Below, in pieces: positions 45,421 to 55,413 of a stretch of DNA of 64,000 nucleotides (position 1 is the stretch's first letter; every line of letters starts with the position of its first letter). The translations under genes and the position numbers were made by a program. The stretch is from Chloranthus sessilifolius (Eukaryota; Streptophyta; Magnoliopsida; Chloranthales; Chloranthaceae), in the NCBI GenBank assembly GCA_021018995.1, contig CM037588.1, positions 79,953,765-80,017,764 of the forward strand, written 5' to 3'. The notes under the pieces were generated by a model. That model was not told the DNA's origin, ran no database searches, and saw nothing but the letters and a program-made list of their open reading frames with translations.

Positions 45421-46090
45421 AATTGCTTTTATTTTATCTTTTTAGTATAATTAATTAGTAGGTTTATCTTATTTCAGCATATTTAATTAATTAAGTGCCT
45501 TAAATCTTAGTATGACTGATTAATCTCTTAAAATCAGAATTTAATTGATTAATTCTTTGCTTTAATTAGAATTTAGTATGATTAATTTCATTGCTTTAAT
45601 TAGATTTTTAGTATAATTAATTGATTGCTTCAATTAGAATTTCAATAAAATTAGTTTACTTATTTCAATTAGATTCAAATAAAAATCAGTTTATTTGTTT
45701 TAATTATAAAAAATTAATTCATTTGCTTTAAATTAGAGTTTCAGTATAATTAGTCTTCCATTTCAATTAGAATTTTAGTAGGACTGTTATAATTGCTTTA
45801 GTTAGAATTTCGATACAATTAGTATACTTTATTTAATTAGAATTCCAATACAACTAGCATACTTGCTCTACTTGGAATCCTAGTACAATTAGCATGCTCA
45901 AATTAATTAACGTTTCACTAGAACCAACATGCTTGAACTCCTAATACGATTAGGAGACCTGAGCATAATTAGACTTCTAATGGGATTAGGAGACTGAAAT
46001 TCATTGGGCTTTTAGTAGTACTAGAATGCTAATATTAATTAGACTTCTAATGAAACCAAGAAATTAACATTAACCGAACTCTTAATAGGA
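45421..46090 (+). repeat. Degenerate tandem array of ~35-bp AT-rich units
   Basis: About 18 units of roughly 30-40 bp follow the pattern AATTAGAATTT.AGTA.AATTA, then a variable tail with TGCTTT. The left units are almost pure A/T; units towards 46000 have more G and C (for example AATTAGACTTCTAATGGGAT). There is no coding potential. It lies in, or just after, the TC LTR. Confidence 0.7.
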
Positions 46091-46276
46091 TTAGAATAAA
46101 CCTATATAACTAAATCAAGAACAGAATCAAGGGATCCTAAACTAACCAAAACTATAATCACGAAGGGAAATAAAAGGGGAAATTGAACTATATAAATTAA
46201 GGAAAAGACATTGCTGCTGACGTTCTTAGGCAGACGATTCAGTATTGAAGTAACCCATACCTGCTCTTAAGCATGA

Positions 46277-47926
46277 TCATTGACGTGTTGAAGTGTCGAT
46301 AAATATCTGCAGCAGGCAATCGCAACAAACTTGGAACCTTGCTAGAAACCCCTTTATTTTTAACATTCCAAATGCTGCATCGCTAGAGTCCACTAGGACA
46401 GAATTGGAAGCCACTGATTCAACGGGAACCGAGAGGAACCCATAAAGAGCGTGCACCAATAGTAAGGTGTCCTCCCGAACATCCCGCTCTATCATCTAGC
46501 AGCCATGAAGACTCCTATGTCATTTCTTGGAAGCATTAGTAGCATGCAGAGTGTCACTCAAAGCCCCTTCTAGATGAAGGACCTCACACTCAACTACATC
46601 AGCTCTGGCTTCTGTTGCTTATGTTCTAACCTTTTATTTCTCTAAATGATCATGCAAAGTTTGCTTCTCATCCACCACCAGCTCAATACAAGATCGAAGC
46701 ATCGACTCCTTCTTTGGCCATTGTCCTCCTATCTCACTACACTCAGGCTGATCCAAGTGATAAGCAGAGGGCCTCTTAGATAGCAGCCAAGACTCAAACT
46801 CTGGAGAGGTCAAATCTGAATTCCCCTGCTCTAGATCGCACATATACATCGACTGGCGCTTTTCCCATAGAGCAGCTATCCTATCCAACTCTCCAAGGGA
46901 TCCCTAATAGAAAATCAAGTGGCATAAGGATGGGGTCACCGCAAAGGGCACCTGCTGAGACCAACCAAACTAGTGCACTACTCGAAATGGGAAATAGTAA
47001 GTGCTACCGGTAAGACCAAGGAGAGTAATGCCCTCATAATATCTGGAGTGAACCACTAGGAAAGCCTTATCTAACTAGGGAAGCCTCCACACCAATTCAG
47101 CTTTAGCCCTTGTATATCCCCCTGTGGAAGCATGTGGCATCTACCTAAAAAGCAGCGGGCCACCTCACCTTGAACACATAAAAGCGGGGCGCGGGTCCCA
47201 AGATTATAAGATTCTCCCCAAGCCAAATTTGGAGCAAGACGGGACATCCCCGGAGGCCCTCCACCTTGCCTAGAGCGAAGACATCAAGGCAACGATAAAG
47301 CTCTGCCAGCACCATATGCATCACATAACGACCTCCCTCTAACTCCGCCAAAACATTGCAGAGTGCAGAGAAACTCTCTCCCCTAGTATAGAAAAGAACC
47401 TCGGAGATAAGGCAAAGGGAAAAGGCCTTCACATTATGATGATTTTTCATCAGTAATTTTCACAGTCTTTCCTCTCTAAAAAGTTCTCTCAGGAATTTCA
47501 TCGAACACCTTGTGGGCCCACCAATGAGACTTTTCTCATAATCATTTTTCTTCAAGCCTAAGGTGATCTGGACTGCCTTTGCGTACCCGATTTCTGCAGT
47601 ACTCTGATAAGGTCTCTATGCAGCCTCAAACCCAATAGATTGGGGAGCTACTCGAGAGTAGGAGTCAACTCACGATTCCCAAAACATAAGACATGGGTGT
47701 TAACTCCCCAAAATGAAGTCGCTGCATAAATGAAATCCCAAAGAGGAGGAACTTCAAGGAAAGACGAGAGATGGGCCAATCCAAGCCGATCCAAACCTTC
47801 GAGCTCGCTCTCATTAAAGCTCTCAAGCCACTTACTTAGAAAATTGGGCCCCACGACCAAAGTGGGAAGTATAGTGGTCCTGGACCCCCCACGAGAGGCG
47901 GGGTTAGAAAGCGGGTTCATTATCAT
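46277..47926 (-). pseudogene. T2 antisense gene 1 (plant-mobile-domain-like, broken)
   Basis: It matches T1 antisense gene 1 in order: ATG at 47926, GLDRLGLAHLSSFLEVPPLWDFI, WGVNTHVLCFGNRELTPTLE, then (47450-47145) VKAFSLCLISEVLFYT...VLAELYRCLDVFALGKVEGLRG, then LGELDRIAALWEKRQSMYMC near 46888 and RSLHGC near 46500. Several frame changes and stops separate the pieces, for example a TAG right after ELTPTLE. No intron is seen. Dyad cluster E is 165 bp upstream of the ATG. Confidence 0.82.
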
Positions 47927-48089
47927 ACAAAGATGTTCCCAATATACAATTCAATATAGGACGATGGACCCACCCTTGGGCAAGCAAAAGAAAAAAGGGC
48001 AGCAAAACATATCAAGTCTAAAACAAAGGAGGGAAAAATAAGTGCATTCTCGGGCTTAAAAGGCCCCACATTTTTCCTAGATGGCACTT

Positions 48090-48204
48090 GGCGTGTATAA
48101 TACACACGTCAAGCCTGTTTTGGCCAGATTTGGCTTGGCATGTATAATATACATGCCAGGCTATTTTTGGCTCAATTTGTCCTCCGCATATATTATTACA
48201 CGCC
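48090..48204 (-). promoter_or_regulatory. Dyad cluster E: three palindromic units upstream of T2 antisense gene 1
   Basis: Units start at 48090, 48137 and 48184, an exact 47-bp period. The middle one is perfect with different arms from T1: GGCATGTATA and TATACATGCC. Compared with the GGCGTGTATA form both arms changed together, but both changes are CpG-type transitions and could have arisen by decay. Spacers keep AAGCC...TTTGGC...GATTTGGCTT-like sequence. Confidence 0.8.
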
Positions 48205-48625
48205 AAGACCACTACTGCCACCCAAAGAGAAAAAGAGAGGCTAGGGGAGGTCCTTTTTGCTCCTCCCAGGCCAGCCCATCTGCATTTCCTATAATTTATT
48301 TTTTAAAGCATCCTAGACCACATGCTGGGATACAGGGGATTAGCATCTAACCATTATATAACTATCTTCTTCCAGGAATAGTCCGTACAAAGATTAAAGT
48401 CTTGGCTGAAATTAACCAAGGCATAGCTTGAGAAAGAAAAGGTCAAGGCCATCCTGCAAATGATCCAATATACTACAGCAAGGAAGATGGGGATAGAGCA
48501 TGCAATAAAAAAGAGGGCACTAACATTCATCAAAAGCTAAAAACCATCGAAAACATAGTGGCTTATCATCCATTACATATTTCTAAGAAAACAAAAAATG
48601 TGTATGTCCCCAAAGTCTAAGTAGT

Positions 48626-51018
48626 CTAAATCAAATCAAAACAGGCATAATCCTTATCTGCACCCTTGGATTTCTTACGATGGCGCGAGGTACTGTGGTA
48701 TGTCTGAACCTCTCCCACCCGAGACCACGCCTGCGATAACCTCCCAAGCAATGATCCCGACCCCTTCTCACGAGCACGCTGCAAACCTCACACCAAGAGG
48801 TCAGCTTGAGTAGAAGTAAGAGCAGCAAACCAAGAAGTCAGAGCTGATCAACAAAGCACTTACCATCTCCACATCCTGAAGATCTGTGATATTGCGATAA
48901 TACTCAACTTGATTCAAGGTCGACTCGTAGTTCAGCACAAAAAGGGATATCAGCTACAAGGGCCATAAGTGCAAAAATAGGCATTTCTCGAAAAAGAAAA
49001 TGTACAAGAAAGAAAACTCATTCCTGGGACCAATTCAGGAGGAGGGACCCAGACCGCTTCAGCAGATAGGCGGGCCAGCTAGGCAACATCAGTGCATAAA
49101 CTCGAAAGAAAGGCATCATCAAGGTGTCTGAAGGTCCCCTGAATCTCAGTAGTCGAACTACAAGAAGCACCCATGCCAGAGGGGCCTGAAGGACCAACAC
49201 CCATAGCCTCAGCAGGACCTGCCTTCGTCTCATCATCATCATTAGAATCATCTCCTCTGTCGAACTATGAAAAGAAGCAAGGATTCGGTCAGTAGAGATA
49301 AAATTGAATTAAAACCATTAAAAACTTGCCTAAAGAGCAAGGAGAACTACCTAAGATCGCAGACCGTCGAAGGCTGAAAAGTTGGCGCCAGGTACAAAAT
49401 GCGGAAGGAGGGACCGATAAGGCAGGGACTCATACCACATCGGGTATCCTCCAGGCATGAGAAGATCATCAATAGGGACCCCATGATGGAGAAATCCGGT
49501 GGAGAGCTCCTCGATAGTACCCTCAGGAGACATAACATCCACAGGAGGAGCCTACAACACAATAAATTGATCCCGGTACTGATGTAGCACCCTCTCCCCC
49601 AAGTAATATGCCTTGGCCCAGGCCCCATAAAATAAAATGACACAACGATCAACGAAAAAGTGAGACGAACCCACGGCGGCTTGATCCTAGAAAGGAGAAC
49701 AAATGTAGGATCAAAGATGACCTGCAATGAAAAAAAAAGAATCCTATCAGTCAATAGCCACCATCAGACCTTGAAAGAGGGAGAGAAGAGGAAAGTATCC
49801 ATACCTGCTTTGGGATCAACAAGTCAAATTGAGACCTTAGGCCCAGCTCTAAATGCTTCATTTCGTCATCCCTACGGTGACTCTTGTGTTAGTTACTCAT
49901 GAGTGGATAAGTGTAAACATAGGATAAGAGGAGAGGGCAACCAAGTTGGAAGTGCAGGTACCCCCAAATCTGAAGAGAACAATAAACATAAGTGATGTGT
50001 TGAAGGCAGGGTAAATGACCTGTAAAAAAAAAGAGAAGAAACAAGGGAAGTGAGTCAGGGGTTACCTCAACCGCAGGCTAGAAACCGACCACTAAACCTA
50101 GGTCCCCAACTGAGGCTCATGCCAGGGTAGACAGTAGCATGGCATATCTGGCCCCACCCCAATCGTACCAGTGGACATTGCCCTAATTGCCCATGATACT
50201 AAGTACGAACAATGAAACCTAACCTCTGCTGGTACTGGCAAAAAGAGTTTTGCCCAAGAGGAAGAGGAGCGAGCTGCGAGCCAACATCAAGGCATGCCCA
50301 AGCTCAATAGGGATATTTGAATTCGGCTTATCCAGATCCACCAATTCATTCTCATTATATAAATTGGCCAGCCAAGATAACTTAACCTCAGTGCCATGCA
50401 TATGTTGGGAGGAGGGGAAATCCCCGATCAATTGAACCACCTCAACCCGACTTGGCACCGAAGGCCGGTCACCAGTGTCCCCCTATCCTAATCCCCGTAA
50501 TCATCGACCAATCAACCAGGGTGACGGTCATCTCGATTATCGGCATGTGAAAGGTCATGGTCTCGGGCCGGAAGTGTTCGAGAAGGGCCTTCAGATAGGC
50601 TGAGTCGCCCCTCATGGCGGGACATGAAAGGAAATCCCCGAAAATGGCCTAGGCAAGAAGTAACTTCACAACCGGGGGAAGGTAGAGTTAAAGGCGCTGG
50701 AGGTCAAACCAACCCCCAAGGAATGTGATCGATAGCAAGGCTTGTATCAAAATAAAGAAGTATCAGATCCTAAAAATAAAGCAAGTTCACACACAGAAAA
50801 GACAAAGCGGCAAAATAAACTTGTTTTACTACCTTGCCGGCAATCCAAAAGTTTGAGATATGGATATGCTGTTGTTCAAGTAGACTGGCATGGGCTGCCT
50901 TGCCCTACATCTCATACCAAAGACAGGAAGAGCGTTGCACTGCAAAAAATTGCTCCCCCGGGGACCATAGACCACCTCAGGCCCCTCTTCTTGCCCTTAC
51001 TCCTCCTTGCTCGACATT
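48626..51018 (-). pseudogene. T2 antisense gene 2 (spliced, plant-mobile-domain-like, broken)
   Basis: The exon order of T1 is repeated: ATG at 51017 (MSSKEE) with acceptor CTCAG before it and donor GGCAAG|GTAGTA near 50831; the GGWFDLQRL exon from about 50720; LEHFRPETMTFHMPIIEMT; the YLGER-type exon around 49740-49380 (WYESLPYRSLLPHFVPGANF); the QVEYYRN exon with donor GAGATG|GTAAGT; and a last exon RAREKGSGSLLGRLSQAW...SRHRKKSKG ending at TAG 48626. Stops and one-base losses occur, for example in a C/G run of the first exon. The shared splice sites are the best support for the gene model in both copies. Confidence 0.8.
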
Positions 51019-51770
51019 CTGAGGGAGACACAAGCAATAATATCGAGATATGTCAGTAGTAGGAAATCGGTAGCTACGAGCCAAAAGAAGGTAAGTATGC
51101 CCCCTTTCATTTTCCATCAATCATATTTATTGTCATTTTTAAATGAATGCATCAAAAAAAGGGGGAGGGGAGTCCCAAGCCCCCAATTAAAAAAAAACAC
51201 TCCATGGGGTACGTGTAAACATACATAAACAAAAAAGAGAAAAAGCTCTAAAAAAAATATAACAATATGTATATGCATACATAAATCAAAAAAGAAGAAA
51301 AAGTTCCAAAAAAAATAAAAATAACAATATGTATATGCATACATAAACTAAAAAAAAAAATGAAGAAGAGAAAGAAGATTCAAAAAATCCAATGAAAAAA
51401 AGAGAGAAGGATAGGGCATCATTCAAAATCATCACAACCAATCCACATAAAATGAAATCAAATGGGTCATAAATAATCACACTTGCAAAAAATCATTCAT
51501 TCATCATCTAAAAATGCAATAATCTTAACCACATTACAAATAATTCAAGAAGAATCAAAAGAAACAAGGTTAAAACAATGAATACCTTCAAGAAAATGGT
51601 TCGTTAATTTGGCGTAGAACGTATGTTTGATTGGCAAGAGCGGACGCCGGTAATGAAACGAGGTTCAAATCGATTCAAAGGAACCCTAGGAGGGGGTCCC
51701 ATTTTGGTTTAGAAATGGGGGGAGGAAGAGATTTTGAAAAAATACCCTTTTGGCTCGGGCTCGACTGGTT
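51019..51770 (-). other. First intron and 5' exon of T2 antisense gene 2
   Basis: The exon (about 51770-51586) ends TTGAAG|GTATTC, the counterpart of the T1 donor at 18036. The intron runs to the CTCAG acceptor at 51019. It holds two copies of a 65-bp block with AACAATATGTATATGCATAC (about 51261 and 51327) and is A-rich. No other gene is seen. Confidence 0.65.
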
Positions 51771-51793
51771 TAAAACCACCCCTGTTTTGGCTT

Positions 51794-51908
51794 GGCGAGT
51801 ATAATATACTCGTCAAGCCTCTTTTGGCTAGATTTGGCTTGGTATGTATAATGTACACGCTAGGCTATTTCTGGTCCAATTTGGCTTGGCGCATATATTA
51901 TACCCGCC
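51794..51908 (-). promoter_or_regulatory. Dyad cluster F: three palindromic units upstream of T2 antisense gene 2
   Basis: Units start at 51794, 51841 and 51888, again exactly 47 bp apart. The first has arms GGCGAGTATA and TATACTCGTC: compared with the GTGTATA form the arms changed T-to-A and A-to-T together, a paired transversion that CpG decay cannot explain. The units are flanked by CTTGGC and GCCAAG, which extends the dyad in this element. Confidence 0.82.
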
Positions 51909-51909
51909 A

Positions 51910-52707
51910 AGACTGATCCTCCTTTCCCCCCCTCTAGTGCACACACCCCCGAGAAGCATGTCAACTTCCATGTGATATGCTCGAGAGGCTGCACTAAAAT
52001 AAATGGTCTGGGATCGATGAGCATGCTCAAACATCCTGAACAAACATATATAAAATAACAAAAAAATCCACATAAAATAATAAAAAAATCCACATAAAAT
52101 AATAAAAAATCCACATAAAATAAAAAAATTTAAATAAAATAACAGAAAACATAAAAAATACACATATATATGTGACTTTCAAAAAGTGACACGTACTCCC
52201 AAAAAATGTTGCGACATCAATTTGCTCTGCTCAGGAAGTCATGCTAAATTAACTTCGGGATCGTTGGGTTCGCCCAAAGACCTCGAACCTTACTTCATGC
52301 GGGGGCACTCGTGGCCGGTCAAATGGGGCAATCAATACCTCGTATGATTGGACACAAACTGTGGATCTTCGCATATTAGCTTTGTGCCTATCTCTCAGTA
52401 TGGGTCGATCACACTCTCACTCACGGAGCTGTTATATTAAGAATGAAACTTAAGCATCAAACATCTTCAATCATCTAGAGAAGTGGATGTATTTCTCAGC
52501 ATAATGGGCTTTCACAACTCGTACCATCTCGGTTATGCCCAGTAATGTCGCTAAGCACTTGGGAATAGATAGCCTTGAGGAACAGACATCTTTTTTGACA
52601 TACCGGGCTTCCGTTTACTCACCATGTTACCCAACTTATGTTTGAGGTTCTTTTTGAATACAGTAGACCCGTTAGTGATGCCTTGGGCCTCTTCGGATGT
52701 CTCTTGT
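51910..52707 (+). other. Non-coding region before the T2 3' LTR
   Basis: No gene. An imperfect array of ATCCACATAAAATAATAAAA lies near 52065-52140. From 52200 the DNA matches the block at 19735-20231 of T1 (GCGACATCAAT...GTTGGGTTCGCCCAAAGA), a conserved non-coding module in front of the 3' LTR. Confidence 0.6.
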
Positions 52708-52752
52708 CTTTGGCATTCGATCATTAGTGATTAGATACCAAAGAGAGGCAGC
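52708..52752 (+). promoter_or_regulatory. Stem-loop and polypurine tract before the T2 3' LTR
   Basis: CTTTGG (52708-52713) pairs with CCAAAG (52738-52743). The inner stem is weaker than in T1 (CGATCA opposite TGATTA). The purine run AAAGAGAGG follows, then CAGC and the LTR start TGTAGACACAC. Confidence 0.72.
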
Positions 52753-53105
52753 TGTAGACACACAAATTTGGCCTAAGGCCCGATCGAAACATACTTCGAG
52801 AGACATGCAGCCCCTGAGCTTCTGATAGCATCCCCCATACCCTTAGGAACCTTCACAAATCCTTAGAAACTTACCTGAACCCTTTGGAATTACCCCTAGC
52901 TTCCCCACACCCATAGTTAACCCACCGGGGCAATGGTTAGAGAGAGATGTATAGGGCTGCCAAAGACCTCTCTTGAGATAAAATTTTATACCATTGAAAA
53001 GTAGAAGATCCCAGCTTTCCGACAATCCAAGAATCACCTCAATCCTAGTTGTACGTCAAAAGTTACAACGATCCAAAGCTTCGATCTCAAAACCACACCT
53101 TAAGT

Positions 53106-53311
53106 GAACCTCTCGAGAGGTTCTTGAGAGGATGGGCATGCTTGGCGCATATAATACATGCGCCAAGCCATTTTTAGGAAGAAAATTGCCCATTTTTTCC
53201 CAAAAATGGCTTGGCGTGTATATTATACACGCCAAACATGGATGGGTCCCCTAGTGGGCTCTAAACTTCTCTGTTACTGTACATATGCGTGGCGTAGATA
53301 ATACATGCTCC
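53106..53311 (+). promoter_or_regulatory. Dyad cluster G in U3 of the T2 LTR
   Basis: An 18-bp perfect palindrome GAACCTCTCGAGAGGTTC (53106-53123) precedes dyads at 53144, 53213 and 53291. The 53213 unit is perfect, with arms GGCGTGTATA and TATACACGCC; the 53144 unit has GGCGCATATA opposite TACATGCGCC with one mismatch. Spacing is 69 and 78 bp, so the 47-bp rule is lost here. The cluster is about 280 bp upstream of the TATA box, as in T1. Confidence 0.78.
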
Positions 53312-53588
53312 AGGCTTAGCTATAGTAACTGTTGATTTTTGCTCGAAATTCACTTTTGGGGTTTGACTTGTTGACCATCCCAATGTTTAGGGTGGGTTTC
53401 ATTAGGACTATTGCACCCTCATTTACCCTATTTGCAACCCTCTAGTCATTTGAAACCTCACCCTATCATCTACCTTGAAGACCATTACCCACTTTTCCAA
53501 GCCTTTAAGATCCAAAGAAACCTTAGATTAGAAGATTACCTAATTGCTAACCCTAATTCTTAAGTACCCTCCTAACCTCCCTTTTTCC

Positions 53589-53596
53589 TATAAATA
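53589..53596 (+). promoter_or_regulatory. TATA box of the T2 LTR
   Basis: TATAAATA in CCTATAAATAGAGAGGC, the counterpart of the T1 box at 21152. Confidence 0.8.
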
Positions 53597-54318
53597 GAGA
53601 GGCACCCCTCCCATTACAAAGGCTTGAAAAATTTCCAAGAGACAGAAAGAGATTAAGAGATCCCCTCCTCCCCCTTGGTACACCAATACTCATACAAATT
53701 CCAAAATTCTAAAATCTCCCTTAGACCCCATCTTCCATCAAAACCCTTTGAGTTTAGGTCAGAGTTATCCCTTAGCCCTATCCTCCTACCTCTTAGCCAT
53801 CAAGCCTTAGAGGATTAGAACCCCCTACTCTATCTTTCCAAGCTATCGGAAGCTCACCAAGTGCACCAACGCGAAGGTCCACAGCTATGCAACAAGGGCT
53901 CGAGAGCTCTGGCTCTCCCCTCTATTCCTCTACCTTCTTTGTTTTTCCTTTATCCAAGGATTCAAACCGCTACACCGCCGAATTTTTGGTGTTTGCGGAG
54001 AGCTTGATAGGATTATAAGTGCCTTCAGGCAAGAGAAAGTGCTCTTTTCATTTTATTTTTCCCTTTATTTTGGCCATAAGCAGAGACTGCTTTTGAGCGG
54101 ATTGATCGGGTGCCTAACACCTTCCCAATTGATAACCAAAGCCCCTACCCAAGAGCCTTTGTTGTTAGACTGGTGAATCAAAGTCATATTTGGCACTTCG
54201 GTGCATTTAATATTGATTTGAGGTTTCTCGGGAAACCCAAAGCTTTGGGTGGCGACTCTAATTTTTTATTAAACGAGCACATCGGCACGATGGACTCGCG
54301 AGAGCCCAAGATTTCACA

Positions 54319-55413
54319 GTATTGCAATCGGGATTTTTTTGGCCACCGCTATTTAAGGATGCCCAGAATTTTTGCTAGGCTTGCGATCGGTGCCAAAAGT
54401 CAGGTGCCATGTCTCGAAGGAACATGATGCCCCTTCAACTGATTTTGGTCACAGAATCAATATATACTTGAACTCAATGAGCTAGATTTCATGGGTCTAG
54501 AACTCAATGAGCTAGACATATGGGGCATAGATTTCATGGGTCCTTTTCCACCTTTATTCGGATTCACGTATATACTTGCAGCCGTTGACTATGTATCAAA
54601 ATGGGTGGAAGCGACGGCCATAAAAACAAATGATCATAAAGTGGTAGTCTCTTTCATAAGGGAAAATATATTTGCATGATTTCCCCATGAGCTATTATAA
54701 ATGATGGAGGAAGCCATTTTTGCAACAAGTATTTTGAGAGCATACTAAAAAAATACGGTGTTACTCATAAAATCGCAACCCCCTATCACCTGCAAACAAG
54801 TGGGCAAGTTGAGGTTTCCAACTGAGAAATAAAGAAGATTTTGGAAAGAACTATATGACTCGATAGGAAAGATTGGTCCTTGAGATTACATGATGCCCTA
54901 TGGGCATACAGAACGACATATAAAACACCTATTGGCATGTCTCCTTTCCTACTGGTGTACAAGAGAGCTTGCCATTAACCTATGGAGTTAGAACATAAAG
55001 ATCTATGGGTCATCAAATCATTGAATTTTGAGCTGGATGCATCTAGGGAATAACAAAAACTTGAACTCAATGAGCTAGAGGAAATTCGCAATGATGCCTA
55101 CCAAAATGCTCGAATTTATAAGGCCAAAACCAAAGCATTTCACGATAAGCACATTCTAAGAAAGAGTTTTAAGCCGGGCTAACAAGTTTGGCTATATAAT
55201 TTAAGGTTAAAATTATTCCCAGGAAAATTGTGGAGTCATTGGGACAAACCTTATAATGTTGTAGAAGGATTCCCCCATGGGGCTGTGACCATTCAAGATC
55301 CCAAGGATAACCATACGTTTAAGGTTAATCGGCAGAGACTCAAACTGATAGTATCATTAGAAGAAAAAGGGACAGTAACCACATTGTCATTAAAAGACCC
55401 AGAATATGTCTGA
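54319..55413 (+). pseudogene. A0: Athila-type integrase remnant
   Basis: Fragments of the zinc region and MPLQLIL precede [38 protein letters not shown], a nearly perfect Athila integrase core start with its first catalytic Asp. DGGSHF and the GQVE box follow in shifted frames, then [31 protein letters not shown] and a C-terminal region to the TGA at 55411. A filler of about 55 bp made of copied pieces sits at 54462-54516. It is related to the A1 integrase (63144-63950) but clearly a different copy. Confidence 0.88.

Larger units (their letters stand above)
21862..46200 (+). mobile_element. TC, second Tat-type element, 5'-truncated and split by later insertions
   Basis: The region starts directly at the end of T1, lacks a recognisable 5' LTR, gag and protease, and runs through a Tat-type pol (22441-25841), antisense genes and a 3' LTR starting at 43944. 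GCGC/AATTA-type motifs recur between 29900 and 44600 on both sides of the insertions, which ties the pieces together. A solo LTR and a LARD interrupt it. The right limit is uncertain (somewhere in 45400-46250). Its pol is clearly diverged from T1. Confidence 0.7.
46200..54318 (+). mobile_element. T2, 5'-truncated Tat-type element related to T1
   Basis: It keeps the same order as the right part of T1: antisense gene 1, dyad triplet, antisense gene 2 with 5' exon, dyad triplet, non-coding block, stem-loop with polypurine tract, 3' LTR. No gag, pol or 5' LTR is present. The left end is unclear because it abuts the TC LTR/repeat field. Similarity to T1 is evident along the length but with many indels, so they are separate, old insertions of related families. 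Confidence 0.85.
52753..54318 (+). repeat. 3' LTR of T2 (1566 bp)
   Basis: It starts TGTAGACACACAAATTTGGC and ends ATTTCACA, matching the T1 LTR start and end by alignment. It has TGGCGACTCTA at 54250-54260 as in T1, dyad cluster G in U3 and a TATA box at 53589. The right flank GTATT... is Athila remnant A0, so T2 inserted into or next to it. Confidence 0.87.

Noticed and set aside
54110-54427. Open frame of 105 codons across the end of the T2 LTR
   Set aside because: It spans the LTR border into A0 DNA, has no recognisable domain and overlaps LTR sequence conserved at DNA level with T1.
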